DNA of 64,000 bases from Terebella lapidaria (Eukaryota; Annelida; Polychaeta; Terebellida; Terebellidae), in contig OX424563.1 of NCBI GenBank assembly GCA_949152475.1, positions 22,355,001 to 22,419,000 of the forward strand, given 5' to 3'. The notes under the pieces were generated by a model that ran no database searches, was not told the DNA's origin, and saw only the letters and a program-made list of their open reading frames with translations. Position numbers and translations under genes: made by a program. Shown here piece after piece: positions 48,484 through 59,964 of this stretch; positions within the stretch are counted from its first letter, which is position 1; each line of letters opens with the position of its first letter.

Positions 48484-51022
48484 GTGAGTTCAACTTTAAC
48501 ATATTAAATATTTATGTCATTTTCAAGATTTAAAGTTGGAATCAATTTTAAAATCGGCCAAATTTAGCGTTCTTGTTTGTCACGCAAACTTGAAACTACA
48601 TCTCGAGAGAGTCAGGAATATGTAGGAAATATGCACAGTTCGACAACAGATACTCAGAAAATTGCCGTTAATCGTGCATGAAAACACTGGATAGATAATG
48701 ATCGGCCTGCCTACATTGCCGGTTGCCACAGTATCTACACAAATACCAATGACGTCACGAGACTGTGTGTAGAAATCGCTCGCTAGGCGGGCCGCTTTGA
48801 GGAAAAAAATGATTTGAATCTTGATTTGGCAACTCAATTTAGGCACGTAATACACATTTTCAAACCCAAATTTGTACGATATCTCATTCTATAGACAAAA
48901 TAAAGCTACCACAGAATGAATTAATTTTGTCAATTCTAAAAGTGATCATAGCTTTAACATTTTCAAAAAATCTGAATTTGCCAATTGGCGGTCTGGATTT
49001 TTGGATTCGGATCTTTGCATTTTTGTTAGCTTCATGAAGACATTTTGATGTGCGAATATATTGAATATTTCAGCCAAGGGAGTTTTGGGGGAACAAACAT
49101 CCCATATATCAGTAGCTGAGAATAAAGACCGATTGTATATCCTACATTGATTCGTGGACATTCAATTGGCGATGATGGCGTGAATTCATAAGTACAATGT
49201 GAGACTTGGATCTTCGCATTTTTGCTAGCTTCCTGAAGATATTTCGATGTGTGTATACAATAATAATTATTTGCGATATATGTAGTTGAATAATATTTGT
49301 ATACCAGATATACCCTGCGAAATGAAAAGTGAAAATAATGGAATATTTTCACGTTTTTTCAATAGATGCAAGCCTGTCACCTTTTCCTTGTTACAAGAAT
49401 ACTACCATAGTTTATTTATTTCAACGACAAAGTGAAAAGCAGTCGATGTATATTCATCTCTCAAAGAGATGAGTTTACAAAGCATTTGTGTCATCATACT
49501 ACGATGGATGCAACCATCAATTTCCATGCAACCATGAAAACACCCACACGCACATGAAAAACAATTGACAGGATTCTAGTTGGCTAGTCATGGGCATGAC
49601 ACAGAATAATAAATACATATAAACAGGTTGCTAGGACAACACAGCCTATTCGTAAACATATCAGGTGAAGGAGAGCATGTTGAAGTGAATGTGGAGTACT
49701 GTAGTCCCCCAATCAAACTTGGGTTTCGAAACTTGGTTTCGTTGGGACAGTCGATTCTTCTCTTGATTAAGGTTTCTAGTCTAGTACATCACTACCAGAA
49801 ATGAGGAGAAAAATAACCACATAGAAAGCATTTTACCAGTATTGTCGATTGACCACAGTCCCGTGTGACATTGTAGTATGAATTCCAGCTATCTCATTCG
49901 TTTTAATCAATTGAAGCATAGCCGGTAAAAATCCCAGAAAAGTTCCAGTATGTCATGAATCTACTTCCTACATTTTTGGTCAGCGCGTCGGGCTGGTCTT
50001 CTAAGTTTGGGTAAAAACAGACCCACGGAGGGTAGGCATGGGGGGCCCCGGTCCTGCTATCATTTGTTTTAAATATAGTCATCTCACTAAAAGGATCACA
50101 ACCCTTTCAAAAATGAAAGGATAAGGAACTCGCCTCCCATAAGGAACTCGCCTACGACGTGGTACAGACAAAGCACTGTCAAAATTATCGGGAATCAAAG
50201 CCGACGATGTTGGTTCACCGTAATACATAGTGTTACGCATACAGTAGACGCCAGAATAGACGCATAATTATCAATTTCATCAAATATTGGGCAACATTAA
50301 AACTATTTAAGGTCCGAACTCGGATATACATGTACATCTATAGATATGTTCTTCTTTGTTTATTATATGGAGAATAATGAGCAATTTAATCCATTAAACT
50401 ATGGTTAATAATCACACAAACTTTCCCATCCCAACATTTTTTCCGCTGGCCACAAAAACAATTTCCTCCACTGTAGGTTACTTGTGATAATATACTTGGG
50501 TATTTTTATGCCTGTCAACTCAAGACATTGCTGAAAGCTGCATTAAATTATTCAGTTTCACAGTGCAAATCATTTAATATGACAGGCATCAACTCTCACA
50601 GCATTCATCGTGTATGATATAAAAGCAATTATCCAGTTTACGCACTCATCACATATTAGTTCAGTAATGTTACTGACATCTGCGTACTGATCGTACGCCC
50701 TGATCTTGGGAGTGTTTATCTTCTATCTCGTCATGAAAATCTCCATTATGTAAGGTATGCAACAGGCCAATTTATCATTTAGCAAATTTCATCTCTCAAT
50801 CCCAAACGTCATACTGCTTTCAAGATTATTCACGAATTCGTTATGTTCATTTGACGACCATACTACTGTAAAGCAGAAGTATCAATGAGAAATTGATTAA
50901 TGAGAAATTACAAAGAATTTATTCGCCCTGGGGATTAGCACCTGATGCCTCTCTATCTTATAACATGGGATGATTTTAAGTATATAAACGATGTCTTTAG
51001 TGTACTGTAGATATACATAGAA

Positions 51023-51747
51023 TTAGCCCAAGGACTAAGATAGGTTACCGGACAATTTTGATTTTACGCATTGCAGGTGACATATGACCTTGCGATTTAC
51101 CAACCAAGATAATCTTTGTGGACTTCAATGTCACCATACGGTGTTCTACATAGAACTTTCTATATGTTCATAATACAAATATATAATTCCTATTAACAAG
51201 TATTTCGTCTGTAGAGGCCAATTTACACATTTTATGACTTCCTGGTTGAAAGTACCAATATCTAAGCTCTATCTTCAGACCAAATTTCAGTCCAAATTTT
51301 TTTTCAAAGGGAGAAAATTTTTTTGCGCCCAGAAATGGCCCAAAATGGATAGTAATGCAATTTGGGGCAAAACAAATTTTTTTTCGCCCACCGGTCAAAA
51401 ATTCAAGATGACCGCCACACGCAGACCGGCGATTCAAGCGTAACCAAACTAATACATAACACAGAGATACAGAGGTACAATCTTTTAAAACCAAAAACTC
51501 AAAACTGATCAGACAATTTTTTTAGCGTTTTTCGTCAAAATCGGCCGCCAAAACCGAAAATCAAAAAAATTTAAAGAAAACCTCTCCTGGAAATATTTTC
51601 AGGTATTTTTGTGCAAAATTTCAGAAAGATTCGACCGTAAACTTTATAGGTAAAAATGTGAACGGACGGACGGATAGATAGACGGCCGACGGACGAAACG
51701 CCATGCTATTATGTTATCGGACCATTTCCATAGGTCCGGTATCCTAA
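51023..51747 (+). mobile_element. Unclassified transposon, copy 5 (with empty site)
   Basis: Runs from TTAGCCCAAGGACTAAGATA and GGTTACCGGACAAT to GTTATCGGACC, CCATAGGTCCGG and TATCCTAA. The matching place in unit A (44365-44385) reads GATATACAAAAAAAAATG uninterrupted, which proves insertion and fixes the ends to within ~5 bp. At 725 bp it lacks the internal AGGTCA repeats but keeps both ends and the GACGGACGGACGG-type block. No coding capacity. Confidence 0.8.
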
Positions 51748-52654
51748 AAAATGTTGTAAGAGAAAAAAACTTTCAAATTCCACAGCATACACAGAATTCA
51801 AAAGGACACTTAAAAAACAACACTTGGAATACAGCATTGCTCCAGCAAAATTGCCGGCAGACGGCCTGTTATTCTAACGAATTTTGGCACAGACCTCCTG
51901 TCTACTTTCTCTAAAGTTATGTGATATAAGAATGTGATTATTTAAGCAGTTATTGACGTTCTTAGAAAGTGTGTAACATTAGGATGTTTTTATTGCACAC
52001 CTGATGGAATCACATACAAACATCACCCTCAATGTTTACTATTGATCGAACCGGTATCCCTCAGTACCAAAATGTCTCGGGAATAGTGCATCGGAGGGTG
52101 TGATTAACTTTATTTTCCGACATTTTTTCCGTCTCGTCATCACATGGATTTATTTACATTTATTGAATTTGTGAAAAGATTATGAAAAATTTTCCATGAG
52201 TCAGCACTATTCATCGCGTCAATACATGTATGTCACAGATGTGGAATTTTAGAGCAAAACGAAAGTTACTTTCGGATAGAAGGATATGTCTTGCAATGGG
52301 TTCTTTTCCGTGGGAATGTCCCAAGGCACCTTTAGGCCTTGGCGTCTAGTCGTTATCACGGACTCCCAAATTGAAATGACAGTCATATAATACACAAAGC
52401 TTGAGGTTGAATAGCATCACAAGGACAAAGATACCCGGTCCTTGCAAACCGGTGACCACCTGCTAGTTTCAATGCGATGGTTGCGAGACGTCTATCGCCA
52501 TCATCAGGAGCTCAGGATGCGTTCATGTTTCAGTATTGATGTCGGTATCTGTTACTGCCTGAGGTTCATTTCCTGCACACGTGTCACATTTAAGGAACAT
52601 GCCATGTGAACTTATTGCCCTTACAACATCAGTTCAGTAATCTTTTGTTGCATG

Positions 52655-53160
52655 CAAGGACGGATCTAGGATTTTTATTGGGGGAACAGCCATCCTGCAG
52701 GGGCCTGTATTACGGGAGAGAGACCTATCCACTATGCAGGCTCCAGAGGCTGAAGAGGTCCAGATGTTCTCTGGTTGATTCTGGGCGTTTGAGGGAAACA
52801 TAACATAGAATCCAGATCCAACGATTTTCAACGCCTTTGATTTTACGGTCATACGAGTATATTACTGGAGTATATATTTCAATTTGTTAATTTTAGCTTT
52901 TTGGTGGCCAATAATGCCCAATTTTGACAAAACACACTTTTCTGGACTTTTCAGACGTCTATTCCCCTGATACCGCAATATGGAATCTTTTGAAACTTTG
53001 TGTATTTATATTAAGGGATAGTCCTTACAAAATGATCTTCAATTGAAACAATACGATAAGAATTGCGAAAACTTGTAGATCGGCTTTGCGACTAGTCTGA
53101 TATCTTTGCTTGTCAAAAGAATCGTTTTACCCCCCCCCCCCCCCCCTAAATCCGCCCTTG
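52655..53160. mobile_element. hAT-type MITE in unit B
   Basis: Ends CAAGGACGGATC and AAATCCGCCCTTG, flanks GTTGCATG and TTGGCTTG. Same insertion as 45492-45987, so it predates the split of units A and B. Internally it has small deletions relative to unit A. Confidence 0.72.
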
Positions 53161-53772
53161 TTGGCTTGGTGCTTGTGGCTTAGTGCATATCTACTTTTAC
53201 TTGTGTACATGTTTTGGTGTACAGTGAGGACAACCATATTTCACATACTGTTTGCCCTTTAATGACGACAGTGTGACCCTAGATATATATTCATTCGGTT
53301 GGGTTATATCCTAAATGTATCATTCAAGCTTATCCATTGCACCGATATCATCTTCGTCAAAATCTAGTTAATCATGTGTATGAGCAGATACATACAATCT
53401 CATGTAAGTTACAGATTGCATCCCTGTGTTTGAAGTAGGTTGATAGTATAGATTCATACATGCATTACGTAGTACTACGCAGTGGAGTTATATGGAGCTT
53501 GAGCATAATAATGAACACACTATGGCAAGTACAGATAACATAGGCACCATCCAATTGAGTGACCATCCGCCGATATTTGGATAGATACCGGATATGGCTT
53601 TAGTCAGTGTTGAGATTCTGTTGTGGATTTTCAACGATGATATGGATCAACGGAATGTGGAGCTGGTAAATGATTCTATAACATATTCTACTGTTTTACT
53701 ACTTATTAAAATGCTAAACATGGTGCAATCCGTGGACAGATTTGCTCACATTGTTTAGGTTGCTGTAGATAG

Positions 53773-56049
53773 GTGTTTTATATACCTATACACACGAACC
53801 CACAAACTCAAGCAAGGCGGACTTTTTCAGAGATGAACATGGCAAGATTTAATACTCTATTGCAACAAACAGACTTCACTGAAATACAAAATATTGACTG
53901 TGCAGAACTATCCTACAACACTTTTTTCCACAAATATTATGAAGCTTTCAATTTATCATTCCCCCTCAAGACTGTTAAATTAAATAAAAAATATGTCAAG
54001 AAAGAACCTTGGGTCACTAGTGGGTTACTCACTTCTTTACGCACTAAAAATAAGCTTTACAAGAAAAAACTCAAGGCCCCTACTGATGAAAATACCAAAA
54101 TCTACAAACAGTTCCAAAATAAATATAATCAAATCAAAAGACTGATGAAAAGATCATATTTCAATTCCAAACTGATTGAGGCCCAGAATGATATAAAGGC
54201 AACCTGGCAAGTAATTAACAATGCGATCTCTCACAAACGAAAGTCTTCGGAACTCCCCAATTCCTTTACAATAAAACATAATAACATCACAGATGAATCA
54301 GTAATCTCTGAAGCCTTCAATAAGTTCTTTTCAGAAATAGGCCAAAATACCAGCTTGAGCGTTCCAGAGTCACCCACCAAATTCACTGAATATTTAAAAT
54401 CTCCCAGTAGATCTAGCATGTTTGTAGAGCCCATAACACCTGAAAATATTATTGATGTTGTTTCTAAGCTAAAGGCCAAAACCAGTTTTGGGCATGATTC
54501 CATACCCATGAAAGTCATCAAAGGCTCAATATCCAATATCCTCCATGTATTAACTCATATTATCAATAGGTCATTACTGAGTGGAACAGTACCCAATGCT
54601 TTAAAAATTGCCAAAGTAATTCCCATACACAAGTCTGGAGATAATGCCATATTGAATAACTACCGACCCATAAGTCTTTTACCTGCATTTTCTAAAATTG
54701 TTGAAAAAATTGTCTTCAACAAAATTTCAACATATCTGACCCAGAATAGACTCCTCTACACCCACCAATATGGATTCAGACCCAAACACAGTACCATCCA
54801 CCCTATCCTCCACTTAATAAATGATTGTGCAGAAGCAAACAATAATCTGCCTAGGGAGAGCACCATTGCTATATTATGTGACCTTTCTAAAGCATTTGAT
54901 GTAATCAACAGGAACATTTTGTTGCATAAATTAGAATACTATGGCTTAAGGGGTATAATAAATGACTGGCTTCTAAGTTATCTGGACAACAGAACCCAAT
55001 ATGTGTCAATAAATGAAACTAATTCATCCGTATTACCAGTTCAGTATGGAGTCCCCCAAGGCTCAATTTTAGGACCCTTATTGTATTTAATTTATGTAAA
55101 TGATATTAACTACTCAATCTCAGAAGGAAAAATTTTGTCATTTGCGGATGACACCTCTTTTTATTTGTCCTCCAACAACATCACAGATCTATATTCTAAA
55201 GCAAATATGGAAATTAATAACATCTATCACTGGTTTTGCGCAAATGGTTTATCATTAAATCCAACAAAAACTAAATACCTACATGTGAAGTCTCCTAGGC
55301 ATACATACATCCACTTTGATTCAGACCACTGTATAAAAATAAATAATACATGCCTTGGACAAATCAGTTTTAACTCCACAGAAAAAAGCACCAAGTTTCT
55401 TGGAGTCAAATTGGATGAACATCTATCATGGGCAGATCATATAAAACATATCAATACAAAAATATCTAGAGCCCTATTCACAATAAAACAAATAAAACAT
55501 ATTCTCCCACCCAAATGCCTAAGAACATTATATTTTTCTATGATACATCCCTATCTTACATATGGAATCTTAGCATGGGGAAATGCATCCAAATCACTAA
55601 TGAAACCAACTATTATACTGCAGAAGAGGGCAATAAGAATTATAGCAGGTGCTAATTATAACAGCCATACTGAACCCCTATTCAAAAAATATAAAATTCT
55701 CAAACTCACAGATTTATATGAACATGAAATAACACTTTTCATGGCTAAGTATACTAAAAATAAGCTACCAGCATCATTCTGTGGAATGTTCCCAGCAAAT
55801 AATGCAATTCAAAACACCCGAACAACAAGGCAATCAAATTTATTGTATGTGCGTCAAGCAAATAATGAATTCTCAGGCAGATTTCCTATTTTCAAATTTC
55901 CACCTATATGGAATAAATGGACCGAGCAATATCCAGACCATCTTTCGGTTTCTATTGGTGTATTGAAGAAAAAAGTAAAAAATTCCTTTTTATTGAATTA
56001 TTCCGAAAAAGTTCATTGCAGTAATCAATTTTGTAGAGACTGCAATTAG
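53773..56049 (+). CDS. LINE reverse transcriptase, 5'-truncated
   Basis: Copies the element's RNA at the target site. The open frame has 758 codons, but its first few come from flanking DNA. The first element Met is at 53833 and the true start, with the apurinic-type endonuclease, is lost. Motifs in order: PWVTSGLLTSLRTKN (the segment between endonuclease and RT), NYRPISLLPAFSKIVEK (~293), QYGFRPKHST (~335), LCDLSKAFDVINR (~370), QYGVPQGSILGPLLYLIYVN (~416) and the catalytic FADDT (457-461). A C-terminal Cys/His tail (VHCSNQFCRDCN) follows. The domain order and wording fit the Jockey superfamily (CR1/L2/Daphne-type clades); the exact clade is open. The frame has no stop or shift over 2.2 kb while its surroundings have diverged strongly, so the insertion is young. 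It is not expected to be able to move on its own. Confidence 0.9.
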   Translation: MFYIPIHTNPQTQARRTFSEMNMARFNTLLQQTDFTEIQNIDCAELSYNTFFHKYYEAFNLSFPLKTVKLNKKYVKKEPWVTSGLLTSLRTKNKLYKKKLKAPTDENTKIYKQFQNKYNQIKRLMKRSYFNSKLIEAQNDIKATWQVINNAISHKRKSSELPNSFTIKHNNITDESVISEAFNKFFSEIGQNTSLSVPESPTKFTEYLKSPSRSSMFVEPITPENIIDVVSKLKAKTSFGHDSIPMKVIKGSISNILHVLTHIINRSLLSGTVPNALKIAKVIPIHKSGDNAILNNYRPISLLPAFSKIVEKIVFNKISTYLTQNRLLYTHQYGFRPKHSTIHPILHLINDCAEANNNLPRESTIAILCDLSKAFDVINRNILLHKLEYYGLRGIINDWLLSYLDNRTQYVSINETNSSVLPVQYGVPQGSILGPLLYLIYVNDINYSISEGKILSFADDTSFYLSSNNITDLYSKANMEINNIYHWFCANGLSLNPTKTKYLHVKSPRHTYIHFDSDHCIKINNTCLGQISFNSTEKSTKFLGVKLDEHLSWADHIKHINTKISRALFTIKQIKHILPPKCLRTLYFSMIHPYLTYGILAWGNASKSLMKPTIILQKRAIRIIAGANYNSHTEPLFKKYKILKLTDLYEHEITLFMAKYTKNKLPASFCGMFPANNAIQNTRTTRQSNLLYVRQANNEFSGRFPIFKFPPIWNKWTEQYPDHLSVSIGVLKKKVKNSFLLNYSEKVHCSNQFCRDCN

Positions 56050-56590
56050 AACGCCACTAGTTGGATGTCATAACGCTCTCATAGCGTGATGTGAATTCAT
56101 TTTATCATAATGTATACATTCATCCTGTCATTCTTTCGCCACCATAGTCATGCATATTTTCTACACAAATTGCCACCTTTAATTTTGTTTGTTTGCCATG
56201 TTCCCGACCCCGACCCCCCACAACAGACCAAACCACACGTTCTTCTGTTTTATGTAAGTTCTTATAATGTAAGTTTACATTTTTTTGCCGTCTTCATTAG
56301 TTGATAAGTTTCCACGTTTTCGAGGCCATGCGTAATTCAGCCCCTAGGCTTTGCATTGGTCTCTCGGCAGTCTCATCAAATACCCTTGTTTTTGTTACAT
56401 TGGCCATGTATAGTCAATAGTTAATATAAATTTTATTCTTAATATGTCTGCATATGGTACATAAGCTATCTACTAACTATGTTCAAAATTTTGTAAGTTT
56501 AGGTAAATGTTCACAATGTTCACAAATTTGTAAGTATATGTAACTTATGTTAAGGCTGTCGAATAAACATTATTCTATTCTCTATTCTAT
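53779..56590 (+). mobile_element. 5'-truncated LINE (non-LTR retrotransposon, Jockey/CR1-like)
   Basis: The insertion is bounded by comparison with unit A, which lacks it (46640-46695). It holds an open reverse transcriptase frame, a ~540-bp 3' UTR, AATAAA at 56562-56567 and a short ATTCT-type repeat at the 3' end (ATTCTATTCTCTATTCTAT). The endonuclease domain is missing, as expected of incomplete reverse transcription. About 40 bp present at the target in unit A are absent here, suggesting a target-site deletion. Confidence 0.88.
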
Positions 56591-57635
56591 ACTACATACA
56601 TATATTTCACTACGACTAGGCAACAATGGAAGTACGAAACACTGTCAACGTTTCACTTATTATATCACCAATATTATTATACGTAAAAGATAACCGTTAT
56701 ATTAAGTTGAATGAACGTTTTTTTTTTAGTAATTTCTCTTATGGCATGTCTAGTTGGGGCTCGTACCAATCAATAGTATAGTTCGCGCCAATCAATAGCA
56801 TACAGTCTCCCTCTCAGACAGATTGTATCTTAAGTCAATACCATTTGCGTATGTCGCAGTGATAACTTCCGTGTTAGTTTCATATTCTGTCGATGACAGA
56901 CACCATGACAGCTGTTAGACCTGAAATGTTCCATGTCTTACGGGGCCCGTAATCAAACTAATAATGCTTTGAGGGAATTTATTCCACCTCAATGGATACT
57001 AAATCAATTAGTGTGCTTTTCCATACGACCGTGGGTTTTCTTGCACATGCATCATCAATTTCTTATGTAAAATTTTGTTATAGAGTTGAGATTTACATCA
57101 GGCTCGACAGGTCCCAGAAAGTATAAAACGCTTATCAGAGTAATTTAGAGGTGCTTATTGGAAAAAATCCCGATTCGTTAATCAAATCAGTGTGACTGAC
57201 CCCCAAGGCGTATTGATAGAGTTATGGCACGTGTATCTTTGCCCTTCACTGCTTGAATATCACTCAAGTTCTTTCATGTCTGATGCGCTTGTCTCCAATT
57301 AACACTACCCGTGAATGTGAGTCTTCTACACCGGGCTGTATGTGAGATTGTATGTCTATATTGACCTCGTTAACAAGGCAATTCACACATCTCAGTCTTT
57401 GTAGATTCCACTCGATAGTCTTGTACCAATTAGTACCTGGGCCGACGTGATACAATCAAACAAGCTATACTGATATGGATGTGCCTCTAAAAAATAAAAC
57501 AATCATGTACGCGAAGAGGTCCCATTAAATATATATATATATGTAATATACGCATGTACGCGAAAGTGTGATGTATGTATACAGAGAACAATTTCCAACA
57601 TTACAACAAGAATTTGATTATGTAATATAAAACAA

Positions 57636-58950
57636 TAGCCTATAGGGAACTCGCCTACCATAAGGAACTCGCCTACGATGTGGTACTACAGACAAAGCAC
57701 TGTCAAAATTTTCAGGAATCAAAGCCAACGATGTTGGTTTACCATAATACATAGTATTATGCATAAAGTAGCGCAACAAAAACATTGAGCTAAATTTTCT
57801 GATGTTGGTAGAACAATTACGAAAGATTGCCAACTTTTATAGTTTCCGACATAAAAGTGACAAAATGTGTTGAAAAATATGGTTTTACACCAAAATGAAC
57901 GCAAAACTATCAATTTCATCCAGAACATTGGGCAACATTAAAACCATTGAAGGTCTGAACTCGGATATACATCTATAGATATGTTCTTCTTTGTTTATTA
58001 AATGAAGAACAATGAGCAATTTAATCCATTAAATTAAGGTTATTAATCACACAAACTTTCCCATCCCAACATATCTCCGGTATATCCCAACATTTATATA
58101 TAGGTTGCCCGGTTAGCTCAGTTCATAAGTGGGCTGACTTCTCACCAATGCAGTCGGTTTAGGCGCGGGTTCGATCCCCGGCCTCGGCAGTATGGGGGTG
58201 GTATGTGGTTGCAAGGGGGTTTTCACCAGGTTCTCTGGTTTCCTCCCACACTAATGACCACCCTTACGCCAAGATCCGAGCCAACAAGAGATGTTAATAG
58301 AAGCTGATGCTTATTCATCAATTGTTGTAAAATAAATAAAGTTTAAAGTTTATTTCCGCTGGCCACAAAAATAATTCTCTCCACTGTAGGTTATTATTAC
58401 TCGTGATAATATACTTGGGTATTTTTATGCCCGTCAATCTCGCGACATTGTTGAAAGCTGCATTAAATTTCACATGCATCAACTCTGATGAAACATCATT
58501 CATCGAGTGTGATATAAAAGGAATTATCTAGTCACAGACTCATCACATATTAATCCAGTAATGTTACTGACTTCTACGTACTTTGTTGCATTGATCGTCA
58601 TTCCCACAACGATCTTGGATTATTTACCTTCCATCCCGTCATTGAAATTTTCCATTGTGTAAAGTACGTAGCAGGGCTATTTATCAATTAATATTTCATG
58701 AGTAGTTCAACATGTCATGTTTCTTTCAAGATTATTCACGAATTCGTTCAGTTCATTTGAAAACCATAGGACTGTAAAACGAAAGTGCTGATCGATGAGA
58801 AATTACACTGAATTTATTCGCCCTGGGGATAAGCACCTGACGCCTCCCTATCTAGGGTTGCATTTACCATGGTGCTCTTGACTATATAAACGATGCCTTT
58901 AGTGGTATCCATACACGCTGAAGATACACAAAATGTTGTTGAAGATAATG
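57636..58950. repeat. Partial tandem unit C
   Basis: Matches unit B from ~50128 to ~51015 (GGAACTCGCCTACCATAAGG; ATCAAAGCC(A/G)ACGATGTTGG; CGACCCTGGGGAT-type stretch) and thus also part of unit A (43930-44350). It stops about 70 bp short of the LTR at 59021. Contains a private SINE (58104-58350). No gene. Confidence 0.75.
58104..58350 (+). mobile_element. tRNA-derived SINE
   Basis: A tRNA-like head (58107-58189) has an A box (TTAGCTCAGTTCATAAGTGG) and a B box (GGTTCGATCCCCGG). It is followed by a body with TCTCTGGTTTCCTCCCACAC and an AATAAATAAAGTTTAAAGTTT tail. The equivalent spot in unit B (50448) reads CCCAACATTTTTTCCGCTGG with no insertion, which confirms a mobile element. Pol III transcription from the internal boxes is expected for the class. 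Confidence 0.85.
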
Positions 58951-59505
58951 TGACGTTTGGTAATGACTTGTTTTCGGTGTGGCCCAAAAAAACCTGGTTT
59001 CTCTGATCGTATAGACTTTATGTAACTCCCGCTCGTTGTGATTCGAGAGCCGTCACTAAATTGGTGTCCCCCAACGCTGGTGTATCATCACTCCGTAGCT
59101 CACCGGCTTCACTTAGGCAAGAAGCAACTCAGATGTAAATAAATTGAAGATTTATATACATCAAATCAACTTACAATTGTATGGCTGGTCACCCACGTGA
59201 CGTACAAATATGAAGTTCAGACATGGAGCACTGTATGATCACATTTCAAAAATAAATAGTGCACGAGGGCACAACTAAAAAGAGTTCTTAGCCGGCGGCG
59301 TCTCTCTGTCCCTTCCCGTTGAAGTTTCCCGTCCCGTTTAGTCGAATGGTTTCTCCAGGTAGTCGGTCTAATCCCGGTTGACTCTAAGGCCCTGAAGAAG
59401 GAGTCGTCCGCACGGAGTTCGTCGAGTCCCTTGGCTGTGGCGGTGACGATCTCCCCACGGTCGATGTCGCTGTTGCAGTGCTCTCAGAGCGGCCGTCCGC
59501 TCTCC

Positions 59506-59513
59506 CTTATATA
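59506..59513 (-). promoter_or_regulatory. TATA box of the LTR
   Basis: TATATAAG on the minus strand within CTATATAAGGGAGAGCGG. It lies downstream of the TTCCGCGAA repeat block, as in the second promoter-like module at 61088-61095. Confidence 0.55.
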
Positions 59514-59589
59514 GCCAGGGTGGCTGCGCGCGCATCTTCGTCCGCGAACGTATCTTCCGCACTCTTCTCCACGTGGTGAAGACTGCGTC

Positions 59590-59775
59590 CGCGAACGGTT
59601 CTTCCGCGAAGGCTCCTCTTCCGCGAACGGTGCTTCCGCGACTGATGCTTCCGCTGACGATGCTTCCGCAATCGTGCTTCCGCGAACGGTTCTTCCGCGA
59701 ACGATGCTTCCGCTGATGATGCTTCCGCAATCGTGCTTCCGCGAACGGTTCTTCCGCGAACGGTGTCTTCGCAAG
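59590..59775. repeat. TTCCGCGAA palindrome array in the LTR
   Basis: About six exact TTCCGCGAA words plus degenerate forms (TTCCGCTGA, TTCCGCAAT), spaced 14-16 bp. A ~58-bp piece (GATGCTTCCGCTGACGATGC and so on) is itself duplicated. The word has the form TTC-N3-GAA. Confidence 0.85.
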
Positions 59776-59964
59776 TGGACTTTGTAGATCACGTGACCGT
59801 TCCTAACGAACGTTTCAGCGCGGCAGTTGCATGGTTTTGTTACAACTCCACCCTTTCTGGAGATCAACGTCCCCGTTGATCCTTTCTCTCTCTTCTTTTC
59901 TCTTCTTCCTCCTTCTTCGTCTTTTCCTGCCTGTCTGTTGTTTACAGGGCTCTCTCCCTCCACT

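Larger units (their letters stand above)
48484..57635. repeat. Diverged tandem unit B
   Basis: Counterpart of unit A, longer because of private insertions: ~660 bp at 49925-50590, the unclassified transposon at 51023-51747 and the LINE at 53779-56590. It ends at ~57635, where sequence matching its own interior (from 50128) resumes as unit C. No host gene seen. Confidence 0.8.
59021..59844 (-). repeat. 3' LTR of the Ty3-like element
   Basis: In plus orientation it starts TGTAACTCCCGCTCG and ends TTTTGTTACA, giving the TGTAAC/GTTACA inverted termini expected of LTRs. The polypurine tract lies immediately inside. Reading on the minus strand, a block of TTCCGCGAA-type palindromes (59770-59600) precedes a TATA box (59513-59506), so U3 is ~330 bp. 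Length 824 bp. The second LTR is outside the window. Confidence 0.8.
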
